In this document: positions 53,065 through 63,595 of the stretch, one piece after another
Layout of the letters: the number at the start of each line of letters is the position of its first letter
Position numbering within the stretch: position 1 is the stretch's first letter
Assembly (NCBI GenBank): GCA_009693505.1
Contig: SHXD01000008.1
Span: 1 to 64,000, forward strand
Length of the DNA: 64,000 nucleotides
Source of the DNA: Limnohabitans sp.
GTDB taxonomy: Bacteria; Pseudomonadota; Gammaproteobacteria; Burkholderiales; Burkholderiaceae_C
Direction of reading: 5' to 3'
Made by a program: the position numbers and the translations under genes
Notes under the pieces: generated by a model
The model's input: the letters and a program-made list of their open reading frames with translations, nothing else
Database searches by the model: none
Told to the model about the DNA's origin: nothing

Positions 53065-53316
53065 TTAAGCGGCTTTAGCGGCAGCTTGTTTGACCAAACG
53101 CTGAACAGTAGGAGACACTTGAGCGCCTACGCCGGTCCAGTAAGTCAAACGATCTTGCACAACGCGCAGGCCTTCTTCTGTATCCTTGGCGATTGGATTG
53201 TAAAAACCAATGCGCTCAATGAAGCGGCCATCGCGGCGAACACGTTTGTCGGCCACAACAATGTTGAAAAATGGACGGGCTTTAGAACCGCCACGAGAAA
53301 GACGAATGACAACCAT
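53065..53316 (-). CDS. rpsP: 30S ribosomal protein S16
   Basis: [41 protein letters not shown]. Confidence 0.97.
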   Translation of the reverse strand: MVVIRLSRGGSKARPFFNIVVADKRVRRDGRFIERIGFYNPIAKDTEEGLRVVQDRLTYWTGVGAQVSPTVQRLVKQAAAKAA

Positions 53317-53448
53317 GATTTATCCTAGGGTGGTGTTGGGAAAGCAAAAACTGCCATCCCACAAATTCTTCCAGCGTTTGAGACACGCAACTGGCCACCC
53401 GGCCAGTGACACACTGAAAAGCCGCTGATTATAACCCGGAGTTTAAGA

Positions 53449-53970
53449 ATGCCAACCATTCGACCTAGCCAAGCCTCTGACATGATCACCATCACGGCCA
53501 TTTACCAGTACCACGTCCTTCAAGGCACAGGCACTTTTGAAATCGACCCCCCCAATCTGACGGAAATGACCGCCCGCAGAGAGGACGTATTGAGCAAAGG
53601 CCTGCCCTATCTGACGCTGGAAGAAAACGGGGAAGTGCTGGGGTTTGCCTACTGCAATTGGTTTAAACCTCGCCCAGCCTATCGATTTTCAGCCGAAGAT
53701 TCCATTTATTTGGCCGCCAACACAGCTGGCAAGGGCTGGGGCCGCTTGCTGTTGGCCGAATTGTGCCAAGCCGCAGAAAAAACAGGTATCCGCAAGCTGA
53801 TCGCTGTGATCGGTGACTCAGGCAATGCAGGCTCGATTGGTGTTCACAAGTCGATAGGGTTTCAACATGTGGGCATTGTCTCGGGCTGCGGTTGGAAATT
53901 CAATCGCTGGCTCGACATCGTCATGATGGAAAAGGCTTTAGGCCATGGTCAAAGCCGTTCTCCTGAATAA
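53449..53970 (+). CDS. GNAT N-acetyltransferase, phosphinothricin acetyltransferase-like
   Basis: IYQYHVLQGTGTFEIDPP, GWGRLLLAELCQAAEKTGIRKLIAVIGDSGNAGSIGVHKSIGFQHVG. Confidence 0.9.
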   Translation: MPTIRPSQASDMITITAIYQYHVLQGTGTFEIDPPNLTEMTARREDVLSKGLPYLTLEENGEVLGFAYCNWFKPRPAYRFSAEDSIYLAANTAGKGWGRLLLAELCQAAEKTGIRKLIAVIGDSGNAGSIGVHKSIGFQHVGIVSGCGWKFNRWLDIVMMEKALGHGQSRSPE

Positions 53971-54440
53971 TGCAACTTATGAAAAACAAAACATTTGCAG
54001 TTTGGCTCACCTTCTTTGGCGGCCCACTAGGCCTTCACCGCTTTTACCTGAAAGGCTTTACCGATCCGCTGGGTTGGTTGCTCCCCGTGCCCACCGCCTT
54101 AGGCTGGTATGGCGTTCAGCGCGCTTTAGAGCTTGGTCAAGACGATGTCACAAGCTGGGTACTCATTCCCTTGCTGGGGTTCAACATTGCCGGCTGCGCA
54201 TTGAATGCCATCGTTTATGGTTTGATGTCAATGGTGCAATGGAATTCAAAGTTCAATCAAGACTCTGAAAACCCGTCTGGGCAGACCAACTGGCTGACGA
54301 TATTCGGAGTTGCCACGGCGCTGCTTATGGGAACTACTGTATTGATGGCCAGCATTGTGTTCAGTTTTCAGCGCTACTTTGAAAACCAGATTGAACAAGC
54401 CAAGGCCATTAGCCAAGTACCCGAAACCACCAAGCCTTAA
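53970..54440 (+). CDS. TM2-domain membrane protein
   Basis: KNKTFAVWLTFFGGPLGLHRFYLKGFTDPLGWL. Confidence 0.82.
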   Translation: MQLMKNKTFAVWLTFFGGPLGLHRFYLKGFTDPLGWLLPVPTALGWYGVQRALELGQDDVTSWVLIPLLGFNIAGCALNAIVYGLMSMVQWNSKFNQDSENPSGQTNWLTIFGVATALLMGTTVLMASIVFSFQRYFENQIEQAKAISQVPETTKP

Positions 54441-54492
54441 GGCCGTGTTGAACCGCCTGTGAAGTCAAAGACAAGCCCGTTTTGAGGATGAA

Positions 54493-54963
54493 CTAGAGAC
54501 GATTGACGACTTGACCCTGAACATTGCGAAGTTCATGCTTTGTCACCAATCCCGGTGCCAATTCGCTCAGAGGCAATAAGACAAAAGCCCGTTCACGCAT
54601 CCGAGGGTGTGGGACCTGAAGCGCAGGACTCTGAATGTCGCCATGACCAAAAAGCAACAAGTCGATGTCCAGCGTGCGGGGTGCATTGCGGTAAGGACGC
54701 TCACGGCCAGCAAGCTGTTCTATGCGCTGAAAAGCACGCAATAAATCAACGGCATTCAAGCGAGTTTGGAGGTGCACCACAGCGTTGATGTAGTCTGGTC
54801 CATCACCTTGAAAAGGGGCTGACTGGTAAAAAGAAGAACGGCCAACCAGCAATGTCTCTGGCAACTTCCCGATGGCCAAAATTGCAGCGTCAAGGGATTG
54901 ACGCACATGACCTAAGTTAGCGCCTAAACCCGCATAAACATTGACAAGTTCACGCGCCATCAT
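54493..54963 (-). CDS. folK: 2-amino-4-hydroxy-6-hydroxymethyldihydropteridine pyrophosphokinase
   Basis: YAGLGANLGHVRQSLDAAI, QRIEQLAGRERPYRNAPRTLDIDLLLFG, VPHPRMRERAFVLLPL. Confidence 0.95.
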   Translation of the reverse strand: MMARELVNVYAGLGANLGHVRQSLDAAILAIGKLPETLLVGRSSFYQSAPFQGDGPDYINAVVHLQTRLNAVDLLRAFQRIEQLAGRERPYRNAPRTLDIDLLLFGHGDIQSPALQVPHPRMRERAFVLLPLSELAPGLVTKHELRNVQGQVVNRL

Positions 54964-55023
54964 CCACTTTGTGCCATGACGATTGTCAAATCAATTTCGA
55001 TATGGCACATCAACCATTGAAAT

Positions 55024-56502
55024 TCAATGATCAGAAGTAGTATCACCCGAAACATCAGATCCAGCGGATTTGGATTCGGGCTTTCTTCTTCTGGGTGCAC
55101 GGCGACTTTTAACAGCGCCAGATGTTGGTGCTGTAGATTTTTCGGACTTGGCCAGTTGAATGAGATCTTCTCTGGCCGCATCGTCAGCCATGCTGAATTC
55201 TTGCCACCAATCCGCCAACGCCAATTCAACTTCAGCAACCTCAGCACGAAGCCTTAGAAAATCGAAACCGGCCCGAAAACGCGCTTGCTCTACCAAACTG
55301 AAAGCTGTGCTCCCAATGCGCTTGTCAAAGCGGGGTTGCATCATCCAAATTTCACGCATGTCAGCGGCCAATTTACCGCGGCCCGATACATCGCCGATAC
55401 GGGCTTCAAAAACCTCATCGATCGATTCTTGCAAAGCGGGAAAGGGTGGCACACGGTTGGCCAGGCGTTGATCCCAGCCCAATTTCACATCGGCCCACAG
55501 CACACACGCCAATAAGAAACTAGGCGCTACCGGCTTGCCCTCACCGACCCTTCGATCAGTATCGATCAAAGCGGCCTTGACGAAAGGCGAATCAGCGCGT
55601 TCCACCACCACATCGAGCAGTGGGTAAATGCCCTTTTGCAGCCCGAGTTTTTGAAGCTGCTCAATCGAGGCCAAGGCGTGGCCCGTTTGAAGCAACTTGA
55701 GCATCTCATCGAACAAGCGACTTTGAGGCACATCTGCCAATAAACCCAGCATGGAGGCCAGGGGTTTTGCTGTTTTGGTTTCAAGCTTGAAACCCAATTG
55801 ACTGAGTTTGGCAGCAAACCTGACCGCACGAATGATGCGAACTGGATCTTCGCGATACCGCGCCACAGGATCACCAATCATGCGCAAGACTTTTTTATTC
55901 GAGTCCTGCATACCGCCGTGATAATCCACCAGATATTGTGATTCTGGGTCGTAGTACATGGCGTTGACTGTGAAGTCGCGTCGGGTTGCGTCTTCATCTT
56001 GTGGTCCCCATACGTTGTCGCGCAGAACACGTCCACTTGAATCAACGGCGTGCTTCATGCCAGCCAACTCAGATTTGCTGGTTCGCTCATTTCCCTTCAC
56101 CTGCTCGGCAGCGCGATTGTCCAAATGTGCCCGGAAAGTTGAAACCTCAATGACCTCATGTTCGCGGCCTCTGCCATACACCACGTGAACAATGCGAAAA
56201 CGACGGCCAATGATGAAAGCTCTTCTGAACAAAGCTTTCACTTCCTCTGGTGTTGCATCTGTTGCAACATCAAAATCTTTGGGACGCAAACCTAACAACA
56301 AATCGCGCACTGCACCGCCCACCACATAAGCTTCGTACCCGGCATCTTGCAAAGTACGAACCACACTCAGTGCACGGTCGTCGACCAAACTTGAGTCGAT
56401 ACCATGAACAGAAGCAGGAATTTCGACACGCTTGCCAAAGTCAGTCTCGGCGTGACTTGTGCTCGGCTTACCGAGCATTTTTTGAATGAATTTTTTAATC
56501 AT
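55024..56502 (-). CDS. pcnB: Polynucleotide adenylyltransferase (poly(A) polymerase)
   Basis: AYVVGGAVRDLLLGLRPKDFDVATDATPEEVKALFRRAFIIGRRFRIVHV, RRDFTVNAMYYDP; start at MIKKFIQKML. Confidence 0.94.
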   Translation of the reverse strand: MIKKFIQKMLGKPSTSHAETDFGKRVEIPASVHGIDSSLVDDRALSVVRTLQDAGYEAYVVGGAVRDLLLGLRPKDFDVATDATPEEVKALFRRAFIIGRRFRIVHVVYGRGREHEVIEVSTFRAHLDNRAAEQVKGNERTSKSELAGMKHAVDSSGRVLRDNVWGPQDEDATRRDFTVNAMYYDPESQYLVDYHGGMQDSNKKVLRMIGDPVARYREDPVRIIRAVRFAAKLSQLGFKLETKTAKPLASMLGLLADVPQSRLFDEMLKLLQTGHALASIEQLQKLGLQKGIYPLLDVVVERADSPFVKAALIDTDRRVGEGKPVAPSFLLACVLWADVKLGWDQRLANRVPPFPALQESIDEVFEARIGDVSGRGKLAADMREIWMMQPRFDKRIGSTAFSLVEQARFRAGFDFLRLRAEVAEVELALADWWQEFSMADDAAREDLIQLAKSEKSTAPTSGAVKSRRAPRRRKPESKSAGSDVSGDTTSDH

Positions 56503-57164
56503 GAGAAGAGTTGAAGTATGCGCCACCCTTGATCGGTCGCAAGTTGACGCAAACGCGTATCTGGATTAACAGCCACTGGAATTTGAGCCTGTTCCAGCAA
56601 AGGCAAATCATTGATTGAATCCGAATAAAAAGTAATCTGCACGTCTTGCCAAGTTTTTTGATGCGCGCTTAACCATTGTTCGACTCTGAGCACCTTACCT
56701 TCTTTGAAAGACGGCACGCCAGAAATTTCTCCCGTGATCCAACCCTCAGAATCTCGTGCCAATTCAACTGCAATCAGTTCTTGGACGCCAAAAGCTTGGG
56801 CAATAGGACGGGTCACAAACTCATTGGTTGCCGTCACAATCATGACGTGATCACCTGCGGCTTGATGCTCTTTCACCAACTCAAGTGCCTGCGGTTTGAT
56901 CTGCGGCAGTATGGTTTCTTTCATGAATTGTGCATGAGCTTTGGCCGCTGCTTCTGGCCCCCTCAACCTCACAGCCTCCGTGGCAAAACGAACATAATCG
57001 TGAATGTCCAAAACACCAGCTAGGTAATCGGCATAAAACAGATCATTTTTGGCCTTGAATGCAACAGGATCATTCCAGCCAATTCGATTTGTAAATTCAC
57101 CCCAAGTGTAGTCAGAGTCAATCGGCAACAAGGTGTTGTCTAGGTCAAACAGCACCAAGTTCAT
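56499..57164 (-). CDS. HAD family hydrolase (HAD-IB, SerB-like)
   Basis: LVLFDLDNTLLPIDSDYTW, MIVTATNEFVTRPIA, FYSDSINDLPLLEQA. Confidence 0.92.
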   Translation of the reverse strand: MNLVLFDLDNTLLPIDSDYTWGEFTNRIGWNDPVAFKAKNDLFYADYLAGVLDIHDYVRFATEAVRLRGPEAAAKAHAQFMKETILPQIKPQALELVKEHQAAGDHVMIVTATNEFVTRPIAQAFGVQELIAVELARDSEGWITGEISGVPSFKEGKVLRVEQWLSAHQKTWQDVQITFYSDSINDLPLLEQAQIPVAVNPDTRLRQLATDQGWRILQLFS

Positions 57165-57847
57165 GTGTTCTCCAACATGGACTTGATCAATGGAATGGTG
57201 ATGGCTCTTTGCGCTTGAAGCGCAAATTGATCAAGATGATCAAGAAGCGTCATCAAACTGCTCAAGTCGCGGGTAAACCGACTGAGCATGTAACTCATCA
57301 CTTCGTCGCTCAAAAAGAGTCCCCGCGAATCTGCTTCTTGCCGCAGAACCGCTCGCCGCTCCGTATCACTCAAAACTTGCAGGGCATACACATGCCCCCA
57401 ACCCAATCTAGAACGCAAGTCATCACGCAGCTTCAAATCTGCAGGCGGCAAGATGCCCGCAGCCAAAACCCATCGGGGCGAGCCAGATTTGGGCGTGAGC
57501 GCATTGACAAACCAATTGAAGGCAATTTGTTGTTGCTCTAGGTTGTACAAATGAACATCGTCCATCATGACGGCACCCCATGACTCTTCAAACACAAGGC
57601 GATCTTGCTGTTGGGCATCCAAGCAACCCACCGAGACACCTTTCTCCAGCAATGCTGAATGAACCGCTTGAAGCAAATGTGATTTACCAGAGCCACTCTC
57701 CCCCCAAAGGTAGGTGGGCACAGGGCTGGGCATTTGACTTGAAGTCCACAACTTCAAATGCTGAAGTGGCGCAGAGTTAGGGCCTGAAAAAAAACTTTCC
57801 AAACTGGGGACTGTGTGCAGGCCAATGTCTAGTGCCAACTGCTTCAT
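57161..57847 (-). CDS. hda: DnaA regulatory inactivator Hda
   Basis: TYLWGESGSGKSHLLQAVHSALL, VMMDDVHLYNLEQQQIAFNWFVNAL, DLRSRLGWGHVYALQVL. Confidence 0.92.
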   Translation of the reverse strand: MKQLALDIGLHTVPSLESFFSGPNSAPLQHLKLWTSSQMPSPVPTYLWGESGSGKSHLLQAVHSALLEKGVSVGCLDAQQQDRLVFEESWGAVMMDDVHLYNLEQQQIAFNWFVNALTPKSGSPRWVLAAGILPPADLKLRDDLRSRLGWGHVYALQVLSDTERRAVLRQEADSRGLFLSDEVMSYMLSRFTRDLSSLMTLLDHLDQFALQAQRAITIPLIKSMLENT

Positions 57848-58920
57848 GCACGCGGCCCGCGGTAAAGTTGACTGTCAAAATATTGATCACGAACTCTTCG
57901 AAGCGCAACCAAAATCACTGCGCTGGCTGGCAAGGCCACAAGCACCCCGACAAAACCAAACATTTGACCCAGTGCCAACAAAGCAAATATGACAGCCAAG
58001 GGGTGCAACCCAATACGCTCTCCCACCCATTTGGGTGTCAACCAAAATCCCTCAATCAATTGGCCCAAACCAAAAACAAGGGCCACCATCACAACAGCCT
58101 TAAGTGAGGCAAATTGCAAAATGCCAGCCAAAAGCGCCAGCATCAAGCCCAAGCCAAAACCTAAATAGGGCACGCACACTGCCAATCCTGTAAACACACC
58201 AATCGGTATGGCCAAGTCAAGACCAAACGCCAACAAGCCAGCCGCATAAAAAACGGACAAGGCCAACATAACCAGAAGTTGTCCTCGCAAATATTGACCC
58301 AAAACTGCATCACACTCGCTCATGAAACTGTCGTAGGCAGGCCGCCATTTCAACGGAACCCATTGCACAATCTGCAAGACCCACCGATCCCATTCATTGA
58401 GCAAATAAAAGAGGACCACTGGAATCAATATCAGGTTGCCCAGTACCGTCAACGCAAAGCTTCCGCCCAACTTCAGCGATGCCACAAGGGGGTCCATCCA
58501 ATCTTCTCGGTTCGAACTCAAGTATTGAATGAGTTGGGCTTTTAGGCTGCCCACATCCAAGGTCAATTGCCAACCAAACCGATCCAACCAAGGATTGACA
58601 TTGACCGCCAATCGATCAAGCAGCGCTGGCAACTGTTGCTGTAGCAAGGGGATTTCACGGGTCAAAATGGGCACCAGCAACAACAAAATACCCAAAACAG
58701 CCAACAAAGCAATCACTTCAACCAGCACTACGCAGAGCACACGAGGGACAAATGGGGTGAGCTTTTGCAACTTCAACACGAGGGGTTGAAGCGCATAGGC
58801 TAAAACAGCCGCAACTGCGAAGGGCACCAGGACAGGCCCTAAAACCCATAAAAGCACGACCACCAAAATAGCGACACCCAACCACAAAGGCAGCCGTTTG
58901 GAACTTGGATTAAGGGGCAT
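57844..58920 (-). CDS. AI-2E family transporter (PerM-like)
   Basis: Multi-TM protein; VPYLGFGLGLMLALLAG, GQLIEGFWLTPKWVGERIGLHPLAVIFALLALG. Confidence 0.92.
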   Translation of the reverse strand: MPLNPSSKRLPLWLGVAILVVVLLWVLGPVLVPFAVAAVLAYALQPLVLKLQKLTPFVPRVLCVVLVEVIALLAVLGILLLLVPILTREIPLLQQQLPALLDRLAVNVNPWLDRFGWQLTLDVGSLKAQLIQYLSSNREDWMDPLVASLKLGGSFALTVLGNLILIPVVLFYLLNEWDRWVLQIVQWVPLKWRPAYDSFMSECDAVLGQYLRGQLLVMLALSVFYAAGLLAFGLDLAIPIGVFTGLAVCVPYLGFGLGLMLALLAGILQFASLKAVVMVALVFGLGQLIEGFWLTPKWVGERIGLHPLAVIFALLALGQMFGFVGVLVALPASAVILVALRRVRDQYFDSQLYRGPRA

Positions 58921-59050
58921 AAGGGCGATTGATTGTCAAAGTAAATTGAAAGAAGCTGTACGCTTTGATCAGTACAACACGTGCTGACCTTAAAATAAGG
59001 CTTGATTTTAGTCCCCCCGCACTCTTTCTCACAATTTCCCCATTTTTCAC

Positions 59051-60082
59051 ATGAGCTCAACCCCTCTCTCGTACAAAGACGCTGGCGTCGACATCGTCGC
59101 AGGTGATGCTTTGGTCGAACGCATTAAACCTCTGGCCAAAAAAACCATGCGCGAGGGCGTTCTAGCAGGAATTGGTGGATTCGGCGCTCTATTTGAAGTC
59201 CCAAAACGCTACAAAGAACCCGTCCTTGTCTCTGGCACAGACGGCGTTGGCACCAAATTGAAATTGGCATTTGAGTGGAACATGCACAGCACCGTTGGCA
59301 TCGATTTGGTCGCAATGAGTGTCAACGATGTTCTGGTTCAAGGCGCTGAGCCCTTGTTCTTCTTGGATTATTTTGCTTGCGGCAAACTGGATGTCGAGAC
59401 GGCTGCCACGGTAGTGGGTGGCATTGCCAATGGCTGCGAAATGTCTGGCTGCGCTCTCATCGGCGGCGAAACCGCTGAAATGCCAGGCATGTACCCCGCG
59501 GGTGAATATGACCTGGCTGGCTTTGCAGTTGGGGCCGTTGAAAAATCAAAAATTCTATCTGGCAAGGACGTGAAACCAGGCGATATTGTGTTGGGTCTTG
59601 GCTCTCATGGCGTGCATTCCAATGGCTTTAGCTTGGTTCGCAAATGCATTGAGCGCGCCGAGGGGCAGCTGCCTGAAACATTGGATGGGCAGCCCTTCAA
59701 AGATGCCATCATGGCACCAACCAGGCTCTACGTGAAGTCTGTGCTGCATGCATTGTCCATTCATCCCATCAAAGCACTGGCGCACATTACTGGGGGTGGC
59801 TTGCTGGAGAATATTCCGCGCGTTTTACCTGAAGGCACCGCAGCCCATTTGGTCAAAGGAAGCTGGCCCCAATCTGAGTTGTTTGCTTGGCTTCAAAAAA
59901 CAGCCAACATTGATGACATTGAAATGAATCGCACCTTCAACAATGGTATCGGCATGGTGGTCGTGCTCGATGCCGCTCATGCCCAAGCATGTGCAGAGAC
60001 CTTGCGCCATTCAGGCGATAAGGTTTATCAAATTGGACTGATCGTTGTCCAAGGTGATGGCGAACAAGTTGTGGTGGAATAA
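59051..60082 (+). CDS. purM: Phosphoribosylformylglycinamidine cyclo-ligase
   Basis: [73 protein letters not shown]. Confidence 0.96.
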   Translation: MSSTPLSYKDAGVDIVAGDALVERIKPLAKKTMREGVLAGIGGFGALFEVPKRYKEPVLVSGTDGVGTKLKLAFEWNMHSTVGIDLVAMSVNDVLVQGAEPLFFLDYFACGKLDVETAATVVGGIANGCEMSGCALIGGETAEMPGMYPAGEYDLAGFAVGAVEKSKILSGKDVKPGDIVLGLGSHGVHSNGFSLVRKCIERAEGQLPETLDGQPFKDAIMAPTRLYVKSVLHALSIHPIKALAHITGGGLLENIPRVLPEGTAAHLVKGSWPQSELFAWLQKTANIDDIEMNRTFNNGIGMVVVLDAAHAQACAETLRHSGDKVYQIGLIVVQGDGEQVVVE

Positions 60083-60146
60083 AAGCACTCTGCCCCAACA
60101 TCCATTCACGCGTCACGGACCTTGAACCTTATTTCAAGGGGCAGGC

Positions 60147-60992
60147 TCAGTCGGTTTGAAGACTTGCCAAGCGCTGCTTCACTGCCAATGCATCGCTTGC
60201 ATTGGGCAACTCTTCGACATACCTTAACAAGTCTTTAAGCGCACGCTCTTTTTGACCCAATTCGATCAATGCCAAACCACGATCGCGGACTTCAAAAAGT
60301 GCCTCTGGATTGAGAACAATCAAGCGATCCATGACCAACACAAGCCTTTCCCAATCTGTTTGACTGCTGAAAATTTCTTTGAGATTTCGAAGCATTCTGG
60401 TCAATATGTCGCGTGGCAGAGCGGGCTGCAAAAACAGACCCAATGGCGTGTCCATGTCACCAGAGGTACCCATGTGGGGACGAAATGGCGCCAAGCGTTC
60501 TGCTAAGTTATCTAAACCCAATGAATCGCCTGTCAGAGGGTCCATCACAATCAAGCCCTCAGGCAGCGTCACCTTCACTAAGAAATGACCAGGAAAAGAC
60601 ACGCCTTCCGCTTGCAAGCCCAACGCCTGTGCAAGCTCCAACCAGATAATTGCAATGGAAATTGGAATACCTCTTCGCGACCGCAATACCTCATTCAGGT
60701 AACTGTTTTCTGGCGCGTAAAAATTGTTGGCGTTGCCAGCAAACCCCAACTCCGTGTAAAAAAATTGATTCAACACAGAAAGCGTCTTCAGCGGATCTGA
60801 TTCAAATTTCAAACGACGCCTTAAACGAACCAAAAGCGCGTCAGAGCTTGCCAAAACATCTTGGATGTCCAACTGTGGCTCTTCATCTTGTGCAATGGAA
60901 GCAGCAGCTTCTAGCAATGGAAAATCAGCGTCTGTTTCAACCAGACTTTTGAAATAACTGAGCGGCGTCACTGCCATCAACTGGAGGTTCAT
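60147..60992 (-). CDS. SirB1-family transglutaminase-like/TPR protein
   Basis: YFKSLVETDADFPLLEAAASIAQDEEPQLD, FAGNANNFYAPENSYLNEVLRSRRGIPISIAIIWLELAQALGL, SFPGHFLVKV. Confidence 0.9.
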   Translation of the reverse strand: MNLQLMAVTPLSYFKSLVETDADFPLLEAAASIAQDEEPQLDIQDVLASSDALLVRLRRRLKFESDPLKTLSVLNQFFYTELGFAGNANNFYAPENSYLNEVLRSRRGIPISIAIIWLELAQALGLQAEGVSFPGHFLVKVTLPEGLIVMDPLTGDSLGLDNLAERLAPFRPHMGTSGDMDTPLGLFLQPALPRDILTRMLRNLKEIFSSQTDWERLVLVMDRLIVLNPEALFEVRDRGLALIELGQKERALKDLLRYVEELPNASDALAVKQRLASLQTD

Positions 60993-61006
60993 TCGTCTGA
61001 CACCTG

Positions 61007-62572
61007 TTAACGGCGCAACAAAGATTGCAAGCGCAAGCCGCTAAGGCGCAAACAAGCGAAATACAACAAAGCTGAGCTGATCAAAACCAAGGCCATGGCG
61101 CCCAATCTACCCCAAACCTGTTGCCGCATGGCCAACCAATCGAATGAACTACTTGCCCAAGCTAGAAAAGCAGTCAATAACAAGCTGGCTAAAAGAACCT
61201 TGGCGCCAAACACAGGCCAACCTGGCAAAGGCTTGTAACTGCCTTTGCGTATCAATCCGACCAATAGCCAAGCCGCATTCAATAAAGCACCTAAGCCAAT
61301 GGACAGAGCCAGTCCCGCATGGGCCAAATAAGGCACCAACACAGCATTCATCACTTGTGTAAAACACAACACAACAACGGCAATTTTCACAGGTGTTTTG
61401 ATGTCCTGACTTGCGTAGTAACCAGGCGCCAAGACCTTGATGGCGACAAGTCCCAACAAACCTACGCCGTACCCATTCAGCGCCAAGGTGGTTTGCTGAA
61501 CATCACGGTCTGTAAATGCACCATAGTGATAGAGCACCGACACCAAAGGTTGAGAAAAAACCAGCAAGGCCCCAGCACAAGGTAAGGCCAACAGCACAAC
61601 CAAACGCAAGCCCCAATCGAGCATGGCTGCATATTCATCCTGATCGCCCTTCGCACGAGCTGCTGCCAGCTGGGGCATGAGCACTGCGCCAAGCGCCACG
61701 CCCAAAATAGCGGTTGGGAATTCCATCAGCCGGTCTGCGTAGGTCAGCCAACTGACGCTGCCGGGGGCTAGGTGTGATGCAATTTGCGTATTAATCAGCA
61801 AGGATATTTGAGCCACCCCGACCCCGAGCAAAGCTGGCAGCATTAAAGCGGCGATTTGACGAGAAGCCGGGTCTGAAGCAGACCCTCGAATGGCAGACCA
61901 TGTGAGGCCAATGCGAGGTAACAAACCGATTTTTGAAAGCGCAGGAATTTGAATGGCCAATTGCATGAAGCCGCCCAACATGACACCCACGGGCAAAGCG
62001 TAGATGGCCTGGATACCTTTTGACTTCAGCCAAGGCGCAAGCAGCCAAGCAGCACCGATCATGGCCAAATTCAGCAACACAGGGGTGGCAGCAGGGACTG
62101 CAAATTTTTTCCACGTATTCAATATGCCAGCGGACAAAGCCACCATCGACATAAAACCAATGTAGGGAAACATCCACCGCGTCATGTGAACAGCAGCTTC
62201 ATACGATTCGGGTTGCTGCTGCAGTCCGCTGGCCATGGCCCAGACCAAGAAAGGCGCTGCCAAAACGCCCAAAAAACTCAACAGCAGCAGTGACCAGGCC
62301 AAAAGCGTCGCCACATGATCTACAGCCTTTTTCGTGGCCTCATCACCGTTTTGCGCTTTGCTGGCCGCTAAAACAGGTACAAATGCTTGACTGAAAGCGC
62401 CCTCTGCGAAAAGCCGTCGGAACAGATTTGGAATACGAAAGGCAACATTAAAAGCGTCTGTCAGTGCGCTGGCACCAAATGCAGAGGCAATGAACAGTTC
62501 CCTGACCAAACCCGTGATGCGGGATGCCAGAGTCCAGAGGGAGACGGTGGATGCAGATTTAAGGAGACTCAC
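61007..62572 (-). CDS. murJ: Lipid II flippase MurJ
   Basis: SLLKSASTVSLWTLASRITGLVRELFIASAFGASALTDAFNVAFRIPNLFRRLFAEGAFSQAFVPVL; GTG start at 62572. Confidence 0.95.
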   Translation of the reverse strand: MSLLKSASTVSLWTLASRITGLVRELFIASAFGASALTDAFNVAFRIPNLFRRLFAEGAFSQAFVPVLAASKAQNGDEATKKAVDHVATLLAWSLLLLSFLGVLAAPFLVWAMASGLQQQPESYEAAVHMTRWMFPYIGFMSMVALSAGILNTWKKFAVPAATPVLLNLAMIGAAWLLAPWLKSKGIQAIYALPVGVMLGGFMQLAIQIPALSKIGLLPRIGLTWSAIRGSASDPASRQIAALMLPALLGVGVAQISLLINTQIASHLAPGSVSWLTYADRLMEFPTAILGVALGAVLMPQLAAARAKGDQDEYAAMLDWGLRLVVLLALPCAGALLVFSQPLVSVLYHYGAFTDRDVQQTTLALNGYGVGLLGLVAIKVLAPGYYASQDIKTPVKIAVVVLCFTQVMNAVLVPYLAHAGLALSIGLGALLNAAWLLVGLIRKGSYKPLPGWPVFGAKVLLASLLLTAFLAWASSSFDWLAMRQQVWGRLGAMALVLISSALLYFACLRLSGLRLQSLLRR

Positions 62573-62690
62573 AAAGAGAGTGTAGCGACTGAAATGACAG
62601 CTTGTCAGGCCCCTATGCCAAGTAGTTCTTTGGCTGATACAATAGCCGGCTTTGCTGACAACATCCTCAGACAACTAGGACATACATTAA

Positions 62691-62987
62691 ATGGCTTCTG
62701 CAAAACCCAAGAAAAAGAACCCCCGCCTGGCATCAGGCCGGAAACGCGCACGTCAAGACGTGAAACTGAACGCAGCGAATACCTCACTGCGCTCCAAATA
62801 TCGCACCGCTGTTAAGAACGTTGAAAAAGCTGTTCTGGCGGGTGACAAAACCAAAGCAAGCGAATTGTTTGCCAAAATGCAAGCCGTTGTGGACACCGTT
62901 GCCGACAAAGGTATCTTTCACAAGAACAAAGCTGCTCGCGATAAGAGCCGCTTGTCAACCAAGGTGAAAGCCTTGGCTCTCGCCTGA
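62691..62987 (+). CDS. rpsT: 30S ribosomal protein S20
   Basis: [48 protein letters not shown]. Confidence 0.96.
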   Translation: MASAKPKKKNPRLASGRKRARQDVKLNAANTSLRSKYRTAVKNVEKAVLAGDKTKASELFAKMQAVVDTVADKGIFHKNKAARDKSRLSTKVKALALA

Positions 62988-63062
62988 TCAATTGATCACC
63001 AGCCCGGCACCCATTAGGGTTGCCGCCGTTTGAAACGGGTGCGCTGTCAGCAAAGAAAAAGC

Positions 63063-63089
63063 AAAAAGCCGTCTTAGGACGGCTTTTTT
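63063..63089. terminator. Bidirectional Rho-independent terminator
   Basis: AAAAAGCCGTC-TTAG-GACGGCTTTTTT. Confidence 0.87.
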
Positions 63090-63114
63090 GTGGGCGTCTT
63101 TCTATAGACAATTT

Positions 63115-63429
63115 TTATAAGGGAGGGCTTGGTAGCAAGCATGCCTCAGACACTTGCAGGTTGTTGTCTTTGGCAAAACTCATGAGAAAGTCCCACGCCA
63201 TGGGCTCATAGCCGCGCAGGTCGGTGTGAGCCACCACACACTTGATGCCACCTAAGGTTTGCGGAATACACCAAGGCGAATAGCTGAGGTGGCTTCCTGG
63301 AGTGGCGCCCCCTGGTCTAAATTGCCCCATCACGCCAGCCAAGCGTTCAGCCCAATCGCTGGGGCGGAAACTGCGGCCGTCCAAGGTAATTCCTTGAATC
63401 AGAACTTCTTTGGCGTTGTTTGAAACCAT
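63115..63429 (-). CDS. DUF3579 domain-containing protein
   Basis: VLIQGITLDGRSFRPSDWAERLAGVMGQFRPGG...LSYSPWCIPQTLGGIKCVVAHTDLRGYEPMAWDFLMSFAKDN; position between rpsT and argD. Confidence 0.85.
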   Translation of the reverse strand: MVSNNAKEVLIQGITLDGRSFRPSDWAERLAGVMGQFRPGGATPGSHLSYSPWCIPQTLGGIKCVVAHTDLRGYEPMAWDFLMSFAKDNNLQVSEACLLPSPPL

Positions 63430-63501
63430 CGATCAGCGGTTGTGAAAATTCGTAGGCATGCGTCAAGGATCGCCTAAATGCTGCACTGCAAAAGAATTGT
63501 A

Positions 63502-63513
63502 TCTTATATAAGA
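63502..63513. promoter_or_regulatory. Perfect 12-bp palindrome upstream of argD-like gene
   Basis: TCTTATATAAGA in the intergenic region. Confidence 0.4.
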
Positions 63514-63595
63514 CTTGAAGCTTAAATTCTGCCTCTAAAATCTCACCTCAGTGGTCCTCTTAGTTGGGCCGATTTCTTTTCAGAGGAGTTCCCGC

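Noticed and set aside
53449-53970. Phosphinothricin acetyltransferase-like gene as an antibiotic resistance gene
   Set aside because: GNAT proteins of this type are common in proteobacterial chromosomes; substrate cannot be assigned from sequence alone.
60090-60144. Inverted repeat CTGCCCC...GGGGCAG between purM and the SirB1-like gene
   Set aside because: Only 7-bp arms with a ~40-nt loop and no U-tract; not supported as a terminator or RNA element.
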